A DNA stretch of 64,000 nt, taken from Larkinella insperata (GTDB taxonomy: Bacteria > Bacteroidota > Bacteroidia > Cytophagales > Spirosomataceae). Position numbers and translations under genes: made by a program. The notes beneath the pieces are model-generated. The model worked only from the letters and a program-made list of their open reading frames with translations, was not told the DNA's origin and searched no databases. The stretch lies in NCBI RefSeq assembly GCF_026248825.1, contig NZ_CP110973.1:186001-250000 (forward strand), given 5' to 3'. Of the stretch, positions 42,611 through 52,780 are shown in pieces. Numbering within the stretch: position 1 is the first letter of the stretch; the number at the start of each line of letters is the position of its first letter.

Positions 42611-43174
42611 CTACTTCGAACTATCTACCGGCGCAGAAACGTGGGGCATGACGTAACCGATCGTGCCCATTCGTTCGCCCATCGCTTCATAGGCGGAAGG
42701 GTCCGGCGTTAACGTGGCTAAACCATCGACGTAGCGGTTGAACAAACAGAACGTGGCCGCAATCAACACCGTGTCGTGGATATCACGGTCGTTTGCCCCC
42801 TGCCGACGCGCTTCGGCCACCAGTTCGTCCGAAACCGTGCGGGCATCCTGCTGTACATGCCGAGCAATGGTCAGCAACGCTTTTAATTTGTCGGAAACGG
42901 GCGCGGTTTGATAATCCGCAATGACCTGATCGACCAACTTCTTGTCCGAACCAAACAGGAAACGGGCCGCAGCCGCGTGGCTCCCGGCGCAGAAGTTGCA
43001 GTTGTTCAACGACGAAACAAACGTTGCAATCAACTCGCGCTCGGCTTCGCTCAACGGCGATTCGTTGCGCAACAACGCCTGCGCCAGTGCGTATAGATGC
43101 TCGCCCGTATCGGGCCGGTACATAACCAGGCTGCGAATGCCGGGAACACCTTCGGGAACTTGTATATGTGCCAT
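42611..43174 (-). CDS. Carboxymuconolactone decarboxylase/AhpD-like protein, copy 2
   Basis: 187 residues, same register as copy 1: C59, C62 and H66 in NNCNFCAGSHA, with ERELIA before it and DRDIHDTVLIAATFCLFNRY after. The redox pair is intact, so peroxidase activity is plausible. A 13-base gap follows the MFS gene stop. The shared MAHIQVPEGVPGI start shows the copies arose by duplication. Confidence 0.88.
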   Translation of the reverse strand: MAHIQVPEGVPGIRSLVMYRPDTGEHLYALAQALLRNESPLSEAERELIATFVSSLNNCNFCAGSHAAAARFLFGSDKKLVDQVIADYQTAPVSDKLKALLTIARHVQQDARTVSDELVAEARRQGANDRDIHDTVLIAATFCLFNRYVDGLATLTPDPSAYEAMGERMGTIGYVMPHVSAPVDSSK

Positions 43175-43187
43175 AAACTTGACCGTT

Positions 43188-44414
43188 TTAGTGGTTGTCA
43201 GTTGAACGCGGACCGCGCCAGATGGCTACGAAGCCAACGACAAACGTCCCGGAAAAAGCAAAAATGGCGGAGCCGTAACCGCCCAGCGCAGCTACCAGCG
43301 TACCGATGAAAAAGACCGCCGTAGCCGTCACAAGCCGACCGATGTTGAAGCAGAAACCGGTGGCCCGGCCCCGCAGGGACGTGGGAAACAAGTCGGGCAG
43401 ATAAGCCGACATGGTTCCCTGGCTTATGCCGAACAGCAGGGCCAGCACCGCAATTTCGAGGTAGACAACCGGCGAGAATACTAGATTCGTTTTAAAGACG
43501 ATGGCGGCCATGACGAAGCAGGCGGCAAAGACAAACAGCATGGTGCGCCGGTGTCCCACGGCCTTGACGATAAAACCGGACAGGATGCCGCCGACGACGC
43601 CCCCGCTGCCCATCAACACCATCGAAAGTCCCCGCTGCTTCTGCCCGTCGCCAACCACCAGGCTCTGCACCCAGGTTGGTACCCACGAAAAAATCGCCCA
43701 CAGCCCCACCAGCATGGCCCCGAATGCCAGCGAACCCAGCCACAGCGACCGCCGGTAGTGGGGATCAAACAGACTGACCTCCGCCGTGGCCGGTTGTCGC
43801 TGAACGCGCTTCCAGCCGTCGGTCTCCTGCACGAATACGGCAATCCATACGCTCAGCGCCAGCGGAACACCGCCAATCCAGAACGCCTGCCGCCAGTTGG
43901 GCAGAAAATAATTGACCAGCCCCGACAGCATGATGCCAATCGGAAACGCCACGGCCAGAATGCCCAGCGCCACGGGCCGGTTGCGCTCCGGCCAGATTTC
44001 GGCCACGATCACGGTTGTCAGGACCAAAACGCCACCGATGCCAAACCCGGCCGCAAACCGCAGCACCACGACGGTCATCCAGTTGGGCGCAAAAGCCGTC
44101 AGCAGCGTACAGCCGCCGTACACCAGCACCGCCCCAACCAGCGAACGCACCCGGCCCAGCCGGTCGCCGAAGTAGCCGAAGCTCATGCCGCCCAGCATCC
44201 AGCCGTAGAGGAACGTAGCCCCAACATAGGCACTGACCCGGTTAAACTCAGTGGAATCGGCCCGACCCAGCAGGTCGCGGACTACCACCGGCAAGTAGGT
44301 AGACATCAAGGTCGAAACCGTTCCGCTAAAGATGTAAACCAGCATACAGAGCGCAAAAACCTGGCTGCGGTAGGCCGTGGTCGGCCGAGAGGTGGGGAGC
44401 TGCATGGTTTCCAT
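43188..44414 (-). CDS. MFS transporter, AAHS-like
   Basis: 408 residues from ATG 44414, which lies one base past the receptor stop; ATG 44405 is also possible. Twelve helices, with GYFGDRLGRVRSL between TM2 and TM3 and LRGRATGFCFNIGRL in the second half. The layout is that of sugar or aromatic-acid:H+ symporters. No substrate can be named. It sits between the TonB-dependent receptor and two AhpD-like genes, so it may carry the receptor's ligand across the inner membrane. Confidence 0.85.
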   Translation of the reverse strand: METMQLPTSRPTTAYRSQVFALCMLVYIFSGTVSTLMSTYLPVVVRDLLGRADSTEFNRVSAYVGATFLYGWMLGGMSFGYFGDRLGRVRSLVGAVLVYGGCTLLTAFAPNWMTVVVLRFAAGFGIGGVLVLTTVIVAEIWPERNRPVALGILAVAFPIGIMLSGLVNYFLPNWRQAFWIGGVPLALSVWIAVFVQETDGWKRVQRQPATAEVSLFDPHYRRSLWLGSLAFGAMLVGLWAIFSWVPTWVQSLVVGDGQKQRGLSMVLMGSGGVVGGILSGFIVKAVGHRRTMLFVFAACFVMAAIVFKTNLVFSPVVYLEIAVLALLFGISQGTMSAYLPDLFPTSLRGRATGFCFNIGRLVTATAVFFIGTLVAALGGYGSAIFAFSGTFVVGFVAIWRGPRSTDNH

Positions 44415-44415
44415 C

Positions 44416-47214
44416 TCAGCGCATGTTTTGATCAAACGTCAACGAAACGTAGTACAAACCACCCACGGCCGGCGAACCATACGCCTGTACCACGTAGCGG
44501 TTGGTCAGGTTGCTGGCTCCCACTTTCAGGGCGGTTTTCAGGGCCGGTAGCCGGTAGGTTACCTGGGCGTCGAGCAGGTGATACGCCTGAATCCGGCCCG
44601 GGCGCAGGTCGTTGAACGACCCCACCCAGTCGAACGAATCCTGCCAGTGCCAGGCTACGTTGAAACCGAGGTTTCTGCCCAGATTGCGGTTGCCCACCGT
44701 CACATTGGTTTTGTAACGGGGTGTGTTGAACGCCGGAATGTTGTTTGGATTGGCCCCTTTCAGATCGAAAGCCGACCAGGTGCCGTTTCCGCCGATGGTG
44801 TAGCCGCCCGGCACAAAATAGGTCAGTCCGAGCGTCGCGCCCTGCGCCGTTACCCGGTCGGAAGCGTTGGTGTAAAGCTGAAAAACCTGGTATTTGCTGT
44901 TCAGAATGTCCTGCGCGGCCGCGGGATTGATCTGCCCGTCGCTGCCCAGCACCGGACTGTCGGGCCGGATGACTACCTGGTTCAGGATGAAATTCTGGTA
45001 TTCGCCGAAATAGTAGTTGGCATCGACGGCCACGCGGTTGTTCAGCAAGCCGCGGTAACCGACCTCAAAACTCTGCACTTTCTCGGGCCTGATGTAGGCA
45101 ACGTTCGATTTTTGCAGCTTGTCTTTATTCGCCATGACTGCCTGCTGGGGCGTTTTACCCGTCTGCACATCGGCCAGGAACCCGTTGACGAACCCGCCGA
45201 CCGTCGGTGAGTTGATCGAGTTTTCGTAGACGTTCATGCCCGCGCTGTTGGAGGGTGCCCCGCCCAGAATGGTGATCGGACCGACGTTGAGTTTGATAAA
45301 CTGATCGCTTGGTGTCGGATTTCGGAAGCCCGTCTGAAACGATGCCCGGAAGCTGTGCGCCGGCGTGGGCGAGAAAACCGCCGACGCACGGGGCGTAAAA
45401 TACCCCGCAAAATTCTGGTTTTTGTCGTACCGCCCCGACACCGTCAGTTTCAGCTTGTCGGCGAAAAGTCGCTGGCTGGCCTGTAAAAATGCGCCGTATT
45501 CGTAGTACAAAATCCGCCCGCCCCTGTCGTCGAACAACGTTCCGTTGGTAAACAGGCTGTACTGCCGAAAATTGCCCCCCGCCAGCAGTTCGGTTTTGGA
45601 CAAACCGGCTTTTTCCAACGCGGACGAGAAATTGTATTGTGCATCGGTATGGTGCATTTTCGTCTGGCTCAGGATTCCGGCCCCGGCCAGCCCCTGAATG
45701 CCTTCCAGTCGGGTTTTCTCCCGTTCAAACTCCGGCGAACCGGGCAAATACCGTCCCTGATCGGCAAAACCGCGGGCGGCTGCGTGGTTGGAAGCCGTTA
45801 CCCCCGGCGCCTTGCCCTGATAAGCCGTGGTGTAGCGCGTAAACCACATTTCGTCCGCCTGATTGGCCGGAACGACGTTGCCGTTCAGATCGCGCACCCA
45901 CGTCCGGTTGATCTGCTGGCCCAGCGAACGGGTGTTGTAGGAGTCGTGGGAGTCTTCCTGATTGGTGTACCAGCGGACAAAAAAGTTGGCGCCCCGCAGT
46001 TCAACCCGGTGTTGAATCAGCGAAAAACCGTTGACCGAAAACCGGTTGCTGCCCGTGTAATTGGCGATGCCTTTGGCGCAATTGTACGAATAAATCGCTT
46101 CGAGGTTGGGGGTGATCCGGTAGTGCAGGGCGCCGTTCAGTTTCAGGCTGTAGACGTTGTAATCGGTCAGAGACCGTTCTTCGTAGCCGGTGCGGGCCAC
46201 CTTGCCAATGCCGGTAATGGTTCGGTTTACCTCATCGCCATACACGTTCAACCCGTTGTAAGCCGGATTGCTGCGACCTTTCAGCTCGTTGGGCGTGGTG
46301 GCATCGACGTCGGTGTAATCCGTTGCAAACCAGTCCAGTCCGTGCAGGTACGACGCGTTTAGCTTGAAAGCCAGTTTGTTGTTAAACACTTTAGCGTACC
46401 GCAACGCATAATCGTGGTAGAGAGCCGCGCCGGTGTTGGGGTCGTTGAGGTGATTGACTCCGACTTTGGCCTGGGCGCTAAGGCCCTGGTACTGAAACGG
46501 ATCCTTCGAATGCATCAGCAGCGCGCCGTTGAAAGCTGCCGGTCCGTACAGCGCCGAAGCCGCTCCCGGTACCAGTTCGACGCTTTCCACGTCCAGATCC
46601 GACAGACCAAACATGTTGCCGACCGAGAAGCCAAAACCGGCCGGTTGGTTGTCGATTCCGTCGATGAGCTGCAAAAACCGGCTGTTGCCCGTGCTGGCAA
46701 ACCCGCGCGTATTGATTTGCTTGTAGGTCAGCCCGCTGGTGACCATATCGACGCCCTTGAGGTTGTTGATTCCTTCGTAAAACGTGGCGGATGGCGTTTC
46801 GCGAATGGCCCGGATGTCCATTTTTTCAATACTCACGGGGGCCTGCAGAATGTTTTCCTCCACCCGCGAAGCCGCCACCACTACGTCCTGTAACACCTGC
46901 GTGCTGGCTTTCAGGGAGACCGGAATGGGTTGATCGGCGCTGGCGACCGGAATTTGCTGTTTTTCATACCCCACCATCGAAACGACCAGTGTCCACGGCC
47001 CCCGGCGGTTGGTCAGAAGCGAGAATTGACCGGTTGCGTCCGTTACGGTACCGCTGAGTTGATCCCGGATGACAACACTGGCTCCGACCAGCGGGGTTCT
47101 GGTTTCGGCATCGGTCAGCGTGCCCGAAAGGCGCACCTGCTGGGCGTAAACGGCCCCGTTCACAAGAAAGAGCAGTAAGAATGTACAGAGATGGTAGAGT
47201 TGCTTGGATTGCAT
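44416..47214 (-). CDS. TonB-dependent receptor with CarboxypepD-like domain
   Basis: 932 residues from ATG 47214 (a start at 47355 puts the signal peptide internally). Signal peptide (CTFLLLFLVNGAVYAQ), a CarboxypepD_reg-like domain (about 25-105: GTLTDAETRTPLVGASVVI), plug (about 115-235: GFSVGNMFGLSDLDVESVEL) and a large barrel ending YYVSLTFDQNMR. It imports a ligand across the outer membrane using TonB. There is no SusD partner, so it is not a polysaccharide-utilisation locus. Next to the MFS and AhpD-like genes. Confidence 0.92.
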   Translation of the reverse strand: MQSKQLYHLCTFLLLFLVNGAVYAQQVRLSGTLTDAETRTPLVGASVVIRDQLSGTVTDATGQFSLLTNRRGPWTLVVSMVGYEKQQIPVASADQPIPVSLKASTQVLQDVVVAASRVEENILQAPVSIEKMDIRAIRETPSATFYEGINNLKGVDMVTSGLTYKQINTRGFASTGNSRFLQLIDGIDNQPAGFGFSVGNMFGLSDLDVESVELVPGAASALYGPAAFNGALLMHSKDPFQYQGLSAQAKVGVNHLNDPNTGAALYHDYALRYAKVFNNKLAFKLNASYLHGLDWFATDYTDVDATTPNELKGRSNPAYNGLNVYGDEVNRTITGIGKVARTGYEERSLTDYNVYSLKLNGALHYRITPNLEAIYSYNCAKGIANYTGSNRFSVNGFSLIQHRVELRGANFFVRWYTNQEDSHDSYNTRSLGQQINRTWVRDLNGNVVPANQADEMWFTRYTTAYQGKAPGVTASNHAAARGFADQGRYLPGSPEFEREKTRLEGIQGLAGAGILSQTKMHHTDAQYNFSSALEKAGLSKTELLAGGNFRQYSLFTNGTLFDDRGGRILYYEYGAFLQASQRLFADKLKLTVSGRYDKNQNFAGYFTPRASAVFSPTPAHSFRASFQTGFRNPTPSDQFIKLNVGPITILGGAPSNSAGMNVYENSINSPTVGGFVNGFLADVQTGKTPQQAVMANKDKLQKSNVAYIRPEKVQSFEVGYRGLLNNRVAVDANYYFGEYQNFILNQVVIRPDSPVLGSDGQINPAAAQDILNSKYQVFQLYTNASDRVTAQGATLGLTYFVPGGYTIGGNGTWSAFDLKGANPNNIPAFNTPRYKTNVTVGNRNLGRNLGFNVAWHWQDSFDWVGSFNDLRPGRIQAYHLLDAQVTYRLPALKTALKVGASNLTNRYVVQAYGSPAVGGLYYVSLTFDQNMR

Positions 47215-47362
47215 GTTGGGTGGTGCTTTGTAGATACGGTGCTTTTCTAACTTTCCTTTCAAGACGTGAGTGGCAGGGATAAAAACCAGGATACCCCTAC
47301 GATTTTCGGGCGGACAGGGCGTACTTCTGTCAAAGACTGGCCGTCCAATTTTCAAAAAAACA

Positions 47363-47923
47363 CTAGGTTGTTGGTGGTACCGGGAAGCCGTTTTCCGGGC
47401 GTCGATAGCCCTTGACGATGCGTTCGCCCAGCCGCTGGTAATACGCCGGATCAGTTGGCGTGACGGTAGCCATGCCGTCGACGTACTTGTTGTACAGACA
47501 GAACAGGGCCGTTATCAATACCGTATCGTGAATTTCCCGGTCGGTGGCGCCGGCCTGTTTGGCCCGTTCAACAGCTTCGGGCGTGACATCTTTTCCGCTG
47601 TTCTGCGCCCGGGCCGCAATCGCCAGCAGGGCTTTCATTTTCTCGCTCACCGGCGCAGCTTCGTAATCCTGCTTCACCAGCCACGCGGTTTCGTTTTCGC
47701 CCAGCAACAAGTCGGCGGCTTTGGTGTGGGCGGCCGTACAGAAGCGGGTCTGGTTGCGCGACGACACCAGCGCAGCAATCAGTTCGCGCTCGCCCGGCGT
47801 CAGGGTCGATTCCCCGCGCAGCAGAATCTGGGTTAATTCCCGAATCGGCCCGGCCGTATCCAGGCGGTATTCGAGCAGGCCCGTGATGCCCGGCAAATGG
47901 TCAGGAAGGGGTATGTGTGGCAT
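47363..47923 (-). CDS. Carboxymuconolactone decarboxylase/AhpD-like protein, copy 3
   Basis: 186 residues, same fold and start (MPHIPLPDHLPGI) as the other two copies. The first redox cysteine is replaced: NQTRFCTAAHT gives T59 where the others have Cys, while C62 and H66 remain. A two-cysteine peroxidase cycle is therefore unlikely; it may be inactive, work through one Cys, or be a partner subunit. It lies between the two TonB-dependent receptor genes. Confidence 0.85.
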   Translation of the reverse strand: MPHIPLPDHLPGITGLLEYRLDTAGPIRELTQILLRGESTLTPGERELIAALVSSRNQTRFCTAAHTKAADLLLGENETAWLVKQDYEAAPVSEKMKALLAIAARAQNSGKDVTPEAVERAKQAGATDREIHDTVLITALFCLYNKYVDGMATVTPTDPAYYQRLGERIVKGYRRPENGFPVPPTT

Positions 47924-47979
47924 AGTCGAAACTTCTAAAAATGGTTCAGGAATGTGGCCGGATGGTGGCTGGCCACGGT

Positions 47980-50193
47980 TTACAGTTTGATTCCAAGGGT
48001 CAGTACCCCCGTCCGGCCGTCGGACGGCCAGATGCCCGGCCCCGGATAGAAGGTCGGGCGTTTGGTGAAATAGGACTTGTCCAGCAGGTTATTCACGCTG
48101 CCTCGCAGGTTAAACCGGCGGCTCATGCGCCAGGTTGCGTTCAAATCCCAGATGCCGTAGGCCGGAACCGGACCTTTTGAGCCATTCGGCAGGGCGACCG
48201 CAGTATTCAGGGCGTCGGAGAAGGTTTTGCTGACGTAGCTGAACTGCGCGGTCAGGCTCAGTGTCCGGTAGCGGGCCGTCAACCCGTTGCGGCTGGTCCA
48301 GCGCGGAGCCGATTCCACCTGGTTGCCGTTGATGGTTTTGTTGTCCGTTCCGGTCGAGACGCGGGCGTTCGTATACCGGGCGTCCACGTAGGCCGTTGAG
48401 GTAAAACCGGTCAACAAAAACGCGTTCGTCTTCACAAACTGCGCTTCCACCAACGCTTCTACCCCTTTCGTTTTGCTGTCCCCGACGTTGGTACGAAACA
48501 CGTAATTCTGTCCGTCCGGGTTGGTTAATACCAGACTTCCCAGCCGGTTGTGGTACGGCAGGTAAAAAGCACTGACGTTTACGTGAAGCCCCTGCCAATA
48601 GCCGTCCATGCCAATTTCGGCGTTGTATCCGGTTGCATCCTTCAGGTTTTTATCCACTTGTTCATAGACCGATGTCGGAATGATGTCCTTGAAAATCACC
48701 GGCCGATACGCCTGCGACCAGCCGCCGTAGAATTTCACTTCCGGACTCAGGCGGTACTGCGCGTTGATGCCAAGCAGCGCAAACCGGTGGTCGATGTTGT
48801 TGGGCAAATTCAGCGGATCGTAGTAGCTGATGGTTCCGCGCACCCGGGTCTGCCCGTTCTCCACCCGAACACCGGGCGAAACCGTCAGCTTCGGCGTCAG
48901 GTGAAACTGACTCTCGGCAAAGAAAGCGACGTTGTTGGTGTACATGTGCAAATCGCGGCCGAACGGTGCCACCAGCGACAGATCAAAGTCGGAACCGGTT
49001 GTTCCCCGCCCCAACTGCCGCCGGTTCAGGTCGTTGTTCATCACCTGAACGCCGACTACGCCCGTGGCCGTCACGCTTCCGATGGCGTACGTGTGCAGCA
49101 CGCGCAGTTCAGAGGTATAACTGTTGAAACGGTCGATGTCGACCTGGCGGTTGCGGAGCTGCCCGGTTGCCCGAATCAGCGTATCCGGCACATTTGCCAG
49201 CGCATCAAACATCACACTGTTGCGCGCGCCCAGAACCGCCGATGCCAGTCCCATCAGGCGCGTCCGGTCGGTGATCTGCCAATCGAGCCGCAGCGACGGC
49301 ACCCAGATGTCGGGATTGAAATAATTCCGGTTGCGGGTAGCCTGCCGCGGATTTTGAGCAAACATTTCTTCCGTGAGTGGTCCCGGAATCCGGTAAACAT
49401 ACTCCGACCGGCCCAGTTCGGCGCTCAGCCGCAACCGATTCGAAGCCTGGTACTGCAAGCTGACAAACTGCGCCTGCGAGTTCGACATCGCGTTCTGACG
49501 GTAACCGTCGGAGTGCCGCCGGTAGTAGTACCCGTAATACGTCAGCTTGCCAACCCGTCCGCCGATGGCGTTGTAGGTACTCCGTAAGCCGTAGGACCCC
49601 ACCGAATTGACTGTTTCGAAGCCAAACCGACGGGTGGTATCCGCGGTTTTGGTGACGTAATTGAGCATTCCGCCGAACTGCGCACCGTATTGCAAAGAAG
49701 CCGTTCCGCGCACCAGCTCAACCCGTTCGATGCTTTCCATCGGGGCCGAATAGTGGCTGGCCGGGTAGCCATACATATCCGAATTGGTTAGGATTCCATT
49801 CTGGCGGATGTTGTATTCCCACGACCGGTGCGGGTCCAGGCCGCGCGTGGCCACGTTCATCTGGTTGCCGGTGCCGTCCATATCGTAGACAAACAGACCC
49901 GGCAGCCGGGCAAACACCTGCCGGGCGTTTTTCTCGGCGATGTTGGCGTCAATCTCCCCCAGCCGGACCACTTCACTCCGCTTACCGCCCAGCAGAAACG
50001 TGCCCTGCACGTCGGGCAACGACTGGATATACCCCTGGCGCACACCTGTCACGTTCACCTCCTCCAGCGTACGGCTGCGCAGGGTGTCGGCAGTCGGCTT
50101 CTGGGCTTTTGATTGAGCCAGCCCGGTAAGTGCTCCGGTCAGGATCAACGCACTACACGCCATTGCACTGTATTTGTATTTCGAATATGGCAT
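47980..50193 (-). CDS. TonB-dependent receptor, FecA-like
   Basis: 737 residues from ATG 50193. Signal peptide (MACSALILTGALTGLAQS), no CarboxypepD domain, plug with NARQVFARLPGLFVYDMDGT, RGLDPHRSWEYNIRQNGI and VELVRGTASLQYGAQFGG, typical of the ferric-dicitrate receptor group, and a barrel ending VLTLGIKL. It probably imports a ferric chelate; the ligand cannot be read from sequence. It starts 10 bases after the haloperoxidase-like gene stops, so the two are cotranscribed. Confidence 0.9.
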   Translation of the reverse strand: MPYSKYKYSAMACSALILTGALTGLAQSKAQKPTADTLRSRTLEEVNVTGVRQGYIQSLPDVQGTFLLGGKRSEVVRLGEIDANIAEKNARQVFARLPGLFVYDMDGTGNQMNVATRGLDPHRSWEYNIRQNGILTNSDMYGYPASHYSAPMESIERVELVRGTASLQYGAQFGGMLNYVTKTADTTRRFGFETVNSVGSYGLRSTYNAIGGRVGKLTYYGYYYRRHSDGYRQNAMSNSQAQFVSLQYQASNRLRLSAELGRSEYVYRIPGPLTEEMFAQNPRQATRNRNYFNPDIWVPSLRLDWQITDRTRLMGLASAVLGARNSVMFDALANVPDTLIRATGQLRNRQVDIDRFNSYTSELRVLHTYAIGSVTATGVVGVQVMNNDLNRRQLGRGTTGSDFDLSLVAPFGRDLHMYTNNVAFFAESQFHLTPKLTVSPGVRVENGQTRVRGTISYYDPLNLPNNIDHRFALLGINAQYRLSPEVKFYGGWSQAYRPVIFKDIIPTSVYEQVDKNLKDATGYNAEIGMDGYWQGLHVNVSAFYLPYHNRLGSLVLTNPDGQNYVFRTNVGDSKTKGVEALVEAQFVKTNAFLLTGFTSTAYVDARYTNARVSTGTDNKTINGNQVESAPRWTSRNGLTARYRTLSLTAQFSYVSKTFSDALNTAVALPNGSKGPVPAYGIWDLNATWRMSRRFNLRGSVNNLLDKSYFTKRPTFYPGPGIWPSDGRTGVLTLGIKL

Positions 50194-50203
50194 AATTACC
50201 GAT

Positions 50204-51751
50204 TTACAAAGCCGCGCCGTCGGCTTTCGCCCGGGCAATGGCATAGTTTCCTACTTTCTCACCCGCTTTCAGCCCTTCTTCGCAATCGAAACGGTAATGA
50301 ATCAGGCCATAAATCCGCGATACGGATGCCTCCTCCGCCTGCTTCTGGAAAGTTGTCGCCTGATCCGGGAATAGGTGAGCCAGCACCGTTGCAGCTGCCC
50401 CCGAGAAGGTCGAGTGGCCGGACGTGTACGAGGGGAAGTTGGGCAAACCGACCGACGTTTTCACCCCGAACTGCTGCGGCCGTGGGTAGTAGTAGTAATA
50501 TTTCGTATCCCAGCAAACGATGGCGGCATCCATTTCGGCCGTTCCCAGCAGGGCCAGCGTACGAGCCATCCGGACTTCGCTGTGCTTGGCTTCGTGGCTT
50601 ACGTTGGCCGCCGTGCGGTGCCAGTGACCGGGCGGGGTGTAGCTTCCGGCTCCATCGGACCAGTAGTTGGCGATCCGGGCCTGCTCGCGGGTCTGGTTTT
50701 TCTGGATCTTTCTCAGCTCGTCTATATCTCTCTTAAACTCTTCGCTGTCCAGCGCCGGGGGCGGTACGGCCCGCAGCGCCACGACAGTGGCCTGATCGAA
50801 ATTCCAGGGCAGAACGGCTCCGTAATTGGGCAGCATCGGCGGGCGGGCCGGCAATTCCTGGCTCACCCAGGCTTCCCGCAGGCCCCGTTCTCTGGCTTTT
50901 GTAATCATTCCGGCCGTCAGCGCTTGGTTGTTGGCCGCCGACATACCGTCGGTTTTGGCGCGCCCCATTACTTTGGCCGCAACGGCATTTCCGAGGGCCG
51001 CCCCAGCCGTCAGATCACTCTCTACATTCATCCCGGCCCACACGCGGCTATCCCGGTGCTGCTTCATTTTCGCTTCCAGAAATGGCACTTCACCCGGGAA
51101 CATGGCCTTCAGAATGGTAAGCGAAGCGGCTGCTACCACGGCATCTTCAGAAGGGTAAGTCGGAATCTCCGAAACCGGTAAAGCGGCTTTGATCGTCGCG
51201 TCGGTTTTGGACGGTGCGGGCCGTTTAAACTGGTATTTGAAATTCCAGGCGGCTACCAGCGCGTCGTACTGGGCTACGCTCAGGTACGCCAGCGCCCGGG
51301 AGGCATAGGGCGGATTGGCAAACGGAAACTTCGGATCGGCCAGCGGATTCGCCGGGTCGGGCACCGGGTATTTACCTTCAGCGTTGTAAGCCGGGGGGAT
51401 GTTGTAGCGGGCCGAGAGTTCGCGGGCAATCTCGTTCCAGCGGTACACGGCTCCGGCTCCCCAGTATTCCACCGCTTCGCGCTGTTCTTTGGTCAAACTG
51501 GCCGACTGTTGTTTCAGACTAGCCAGTTCGGCGATGTATTCCGGCGAAGAAACGGCTTTGGGTTCGGCCACCGCAATTTCGGAGGATGAAGAAAGCAGGT
51601 ACGTTTTCCAGGTCCCGGCCTTTTCATCGGTTGAAATGGGGGTGTAACTATCCCGCTGGGGTTCATCGATCGTTTTATCACACGCGCCCAGCAGGGCCAC
51701 CAGGCTCAGTCCCAGACCGATTTTTTTTATTTGTTTAATCGAGGTTTTCAT
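50204..51751 (-). CDS. Vanadium-dependent haloperoxidase-like PAP2 lipoprotein
   Basis: 515 residues. Lipobox LLGAC with Cys24, so outer-membrane or periplasmic lipoprotein. The vanadate/phosphate pocket is present in the C-terminal half: YTSGHSTFSGAAA and SRIYGLIHYRFDCEEG, plus RPQQFGVK upstream. Such proteins either oxidise halides with peroxide or act as acid phosphatases, and sequence alone does not separate these. Ten bases before the FecA-like receptor and 76 bases after the outer-membrane gene. Confidence 0.85.
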   Translation of the reverse strand: MKTSIKQIKKIGLGLSLVALLGACDKTIDEPQRDSYTPISTDEKAGTWKTYLLSSSSEIAVAEPKAVSSPEYIAELASLKQQSASLTKEQREAVEYWGAGAVYRWNEIARELSARYNIPPAYNAEGKYPVPDPANPLADPKFPFANPPYASRALAYLSVAQYDALVAAWNFKYQFKRPAPSKTDATIKAALPVSEIPTYPSEDAVVAAASLTILKAMFPGEVPFLEAKMKQHRDSRVWAGMNVESDLTAGAALGNAVAAKVMGRAKTDGMSAANNQALTAGMITKARERGLREAWVSQELPARPPMLPNYGAVLPWNFDQATVVALRAVPPPALDSEEFKRDIDELRKIQKNQTREQARIANYWSDGAGSYTPPGHWHRTAANVSHEAKHSEVRMARTLALLGTAEMDAAIVCWDTKYYYYYPRPQQFGVKTSVGLPNFPSYTSGHSTFSGAAATVLAHLFPDQATTFQKQAEEASVSRIYGLIHYRFDCEEGLKAGEKVGNYAIARAKADGAAL

Positions 51752-51827
51752 CGTTTGATACTATTTCATAAATCCTTTGAGCGGCCCAGCTCGCTTCCGG
51801 CCCGCCCGGATTGTGTTTTACCAATTT

Positions 51828-52718
51828 TTACAACTTGAACAGATACAGCACGCCCACGGAATAGCTTGTGCTTTGGCCGACGTTCCGGCCGTCGGTCACG
51901 TAACCTACCCGGGCGTTAACCCCGATCTTGTTCGGCTGGAATTTGCCGTACCAACCCACCGTTGTTGCCTGCATGTTGTTGGTCGGGAACGGCATATCGT
52001 GCCGACGGATGTAGTCGCCGTGGGTGCAGGAGCTGCGTTCGGCCCAGAGTTCAGTCTGCCACTTTTTCCGCAAAATCCCCAGCCGGACTCCCATGTCGTA
52101 GGCATTCGGAACGCTGACCTGGTTGGTGTTGTACACGCGGTCGTCGGCCTGGTAGGCATCCCGGTCCACTTTGATGTTGCTGCGCCACATGTACGTACCG
52201 TGGGCGGTGGCGTACAGACCAGTTTCTGGATGTTTGTAGCTGGCAATCAGCCGCCCGGAAACCGTCCGGCACTGCAATCCGATCGACATTGGCAGAAAAT
52301 CCGGCACGTAATTGCCGACGGGGAGCGATGCGCCCGCTACGGCGTGGAGCGAAAAGCCGTGCGTGTTCAGCACCCGGTATTTCAGCCAGCCGGAAAGGTC
52401 CTGAAATCCCTTCTGACCCAGCAGGTTGCCGGCGCTGGTTTCGGTCCAGACGTATGGCAGGCTCAGAATGACGTTCAGGCGGTTGGTGATCCCGATGGCG
52501 GGCATCACCATAACATTCTGGGTGGTATGCGTTCCAAGGTTGGAGTTGGAGCGTTTGAGCGAGTTTTCCCAGTACTCATTCCAGGTGCTTTTCCCGTACA
52601 TGGTGGCCACACAAACGGCTCCTTTGCCCATGTAAATGGCATCGTGCGGCATTTGGGCAACCGCCTTGCCGGCCATGAGTAAGGCACTGATCAGTAAACA
52701 ATTGGTAAATTTTTTCAT
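51828..52718 (-). CDS. Outer-membrane beta-barrel (transporter-like) protein
   Basis: 296 residues with a signal peptide ending AVAQ. Barrel-like strands with SLPYVWTETSAGN and a typical aromatic end SVGVLYLFKL; resembles the MetA-pathway phenol degradation/outer-membrane transporter group. Ligand unknown. Two unpaired Cys are retained. It lies between the second barrel gene and the haloperoxidase-like gene on the same strand. Confidence 0.65.
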   Translation of the reverse strand: MKKFTNCLLISALLMAGKAVAQMPHDAIYMGKGAVCVATMYGKSTWNEYWENSLKRSNSNLGTHTTQNVMVMPAIGITNRLNVILSLPYVWTETSAGNLLGQKGFQDLSGWLKYRVLNTHGFSLHAVAGASLPVGNYVPDFLPMSIGLQCRTVSGRLIASYKHPETGLYATAHGTYMWRSNIKVDRDAYQADDRVYNTNQVSVPNAYDMGVRLGILRKKWQTELWAERSSCTHGDYIRRHDMPFPTNNMQATTVGWYGKFQPNKIGVNARVGYVTDGRNVGQSTSYSVGVLYLFKL

Positions 52719-52780
52719 TTTTCAAAAGTGAATTAATAGGTAGTTGTGGTGGATACGGCCGGAAAGGTTAGCAATGCGCT

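Noticed and set aside
43551..44615. Open frame of about 354 codons on the plus strand
   Set aside because: Antisense to the MFS transporter gene, His/Gln/Pro/Arg-rich, no start context or family resemblance.
48550..49587. Open frame of about 345 codons on the plus strand
   Set aside because: Antisense to the FecA-like receptor gene; no domain.
44416..50193. Polysaccharide-utilisation (SusCD) locus
   Set aside because: Two TonB-dependent receptors are present but no SusD lipoprotein and no glycoside hydrolases.
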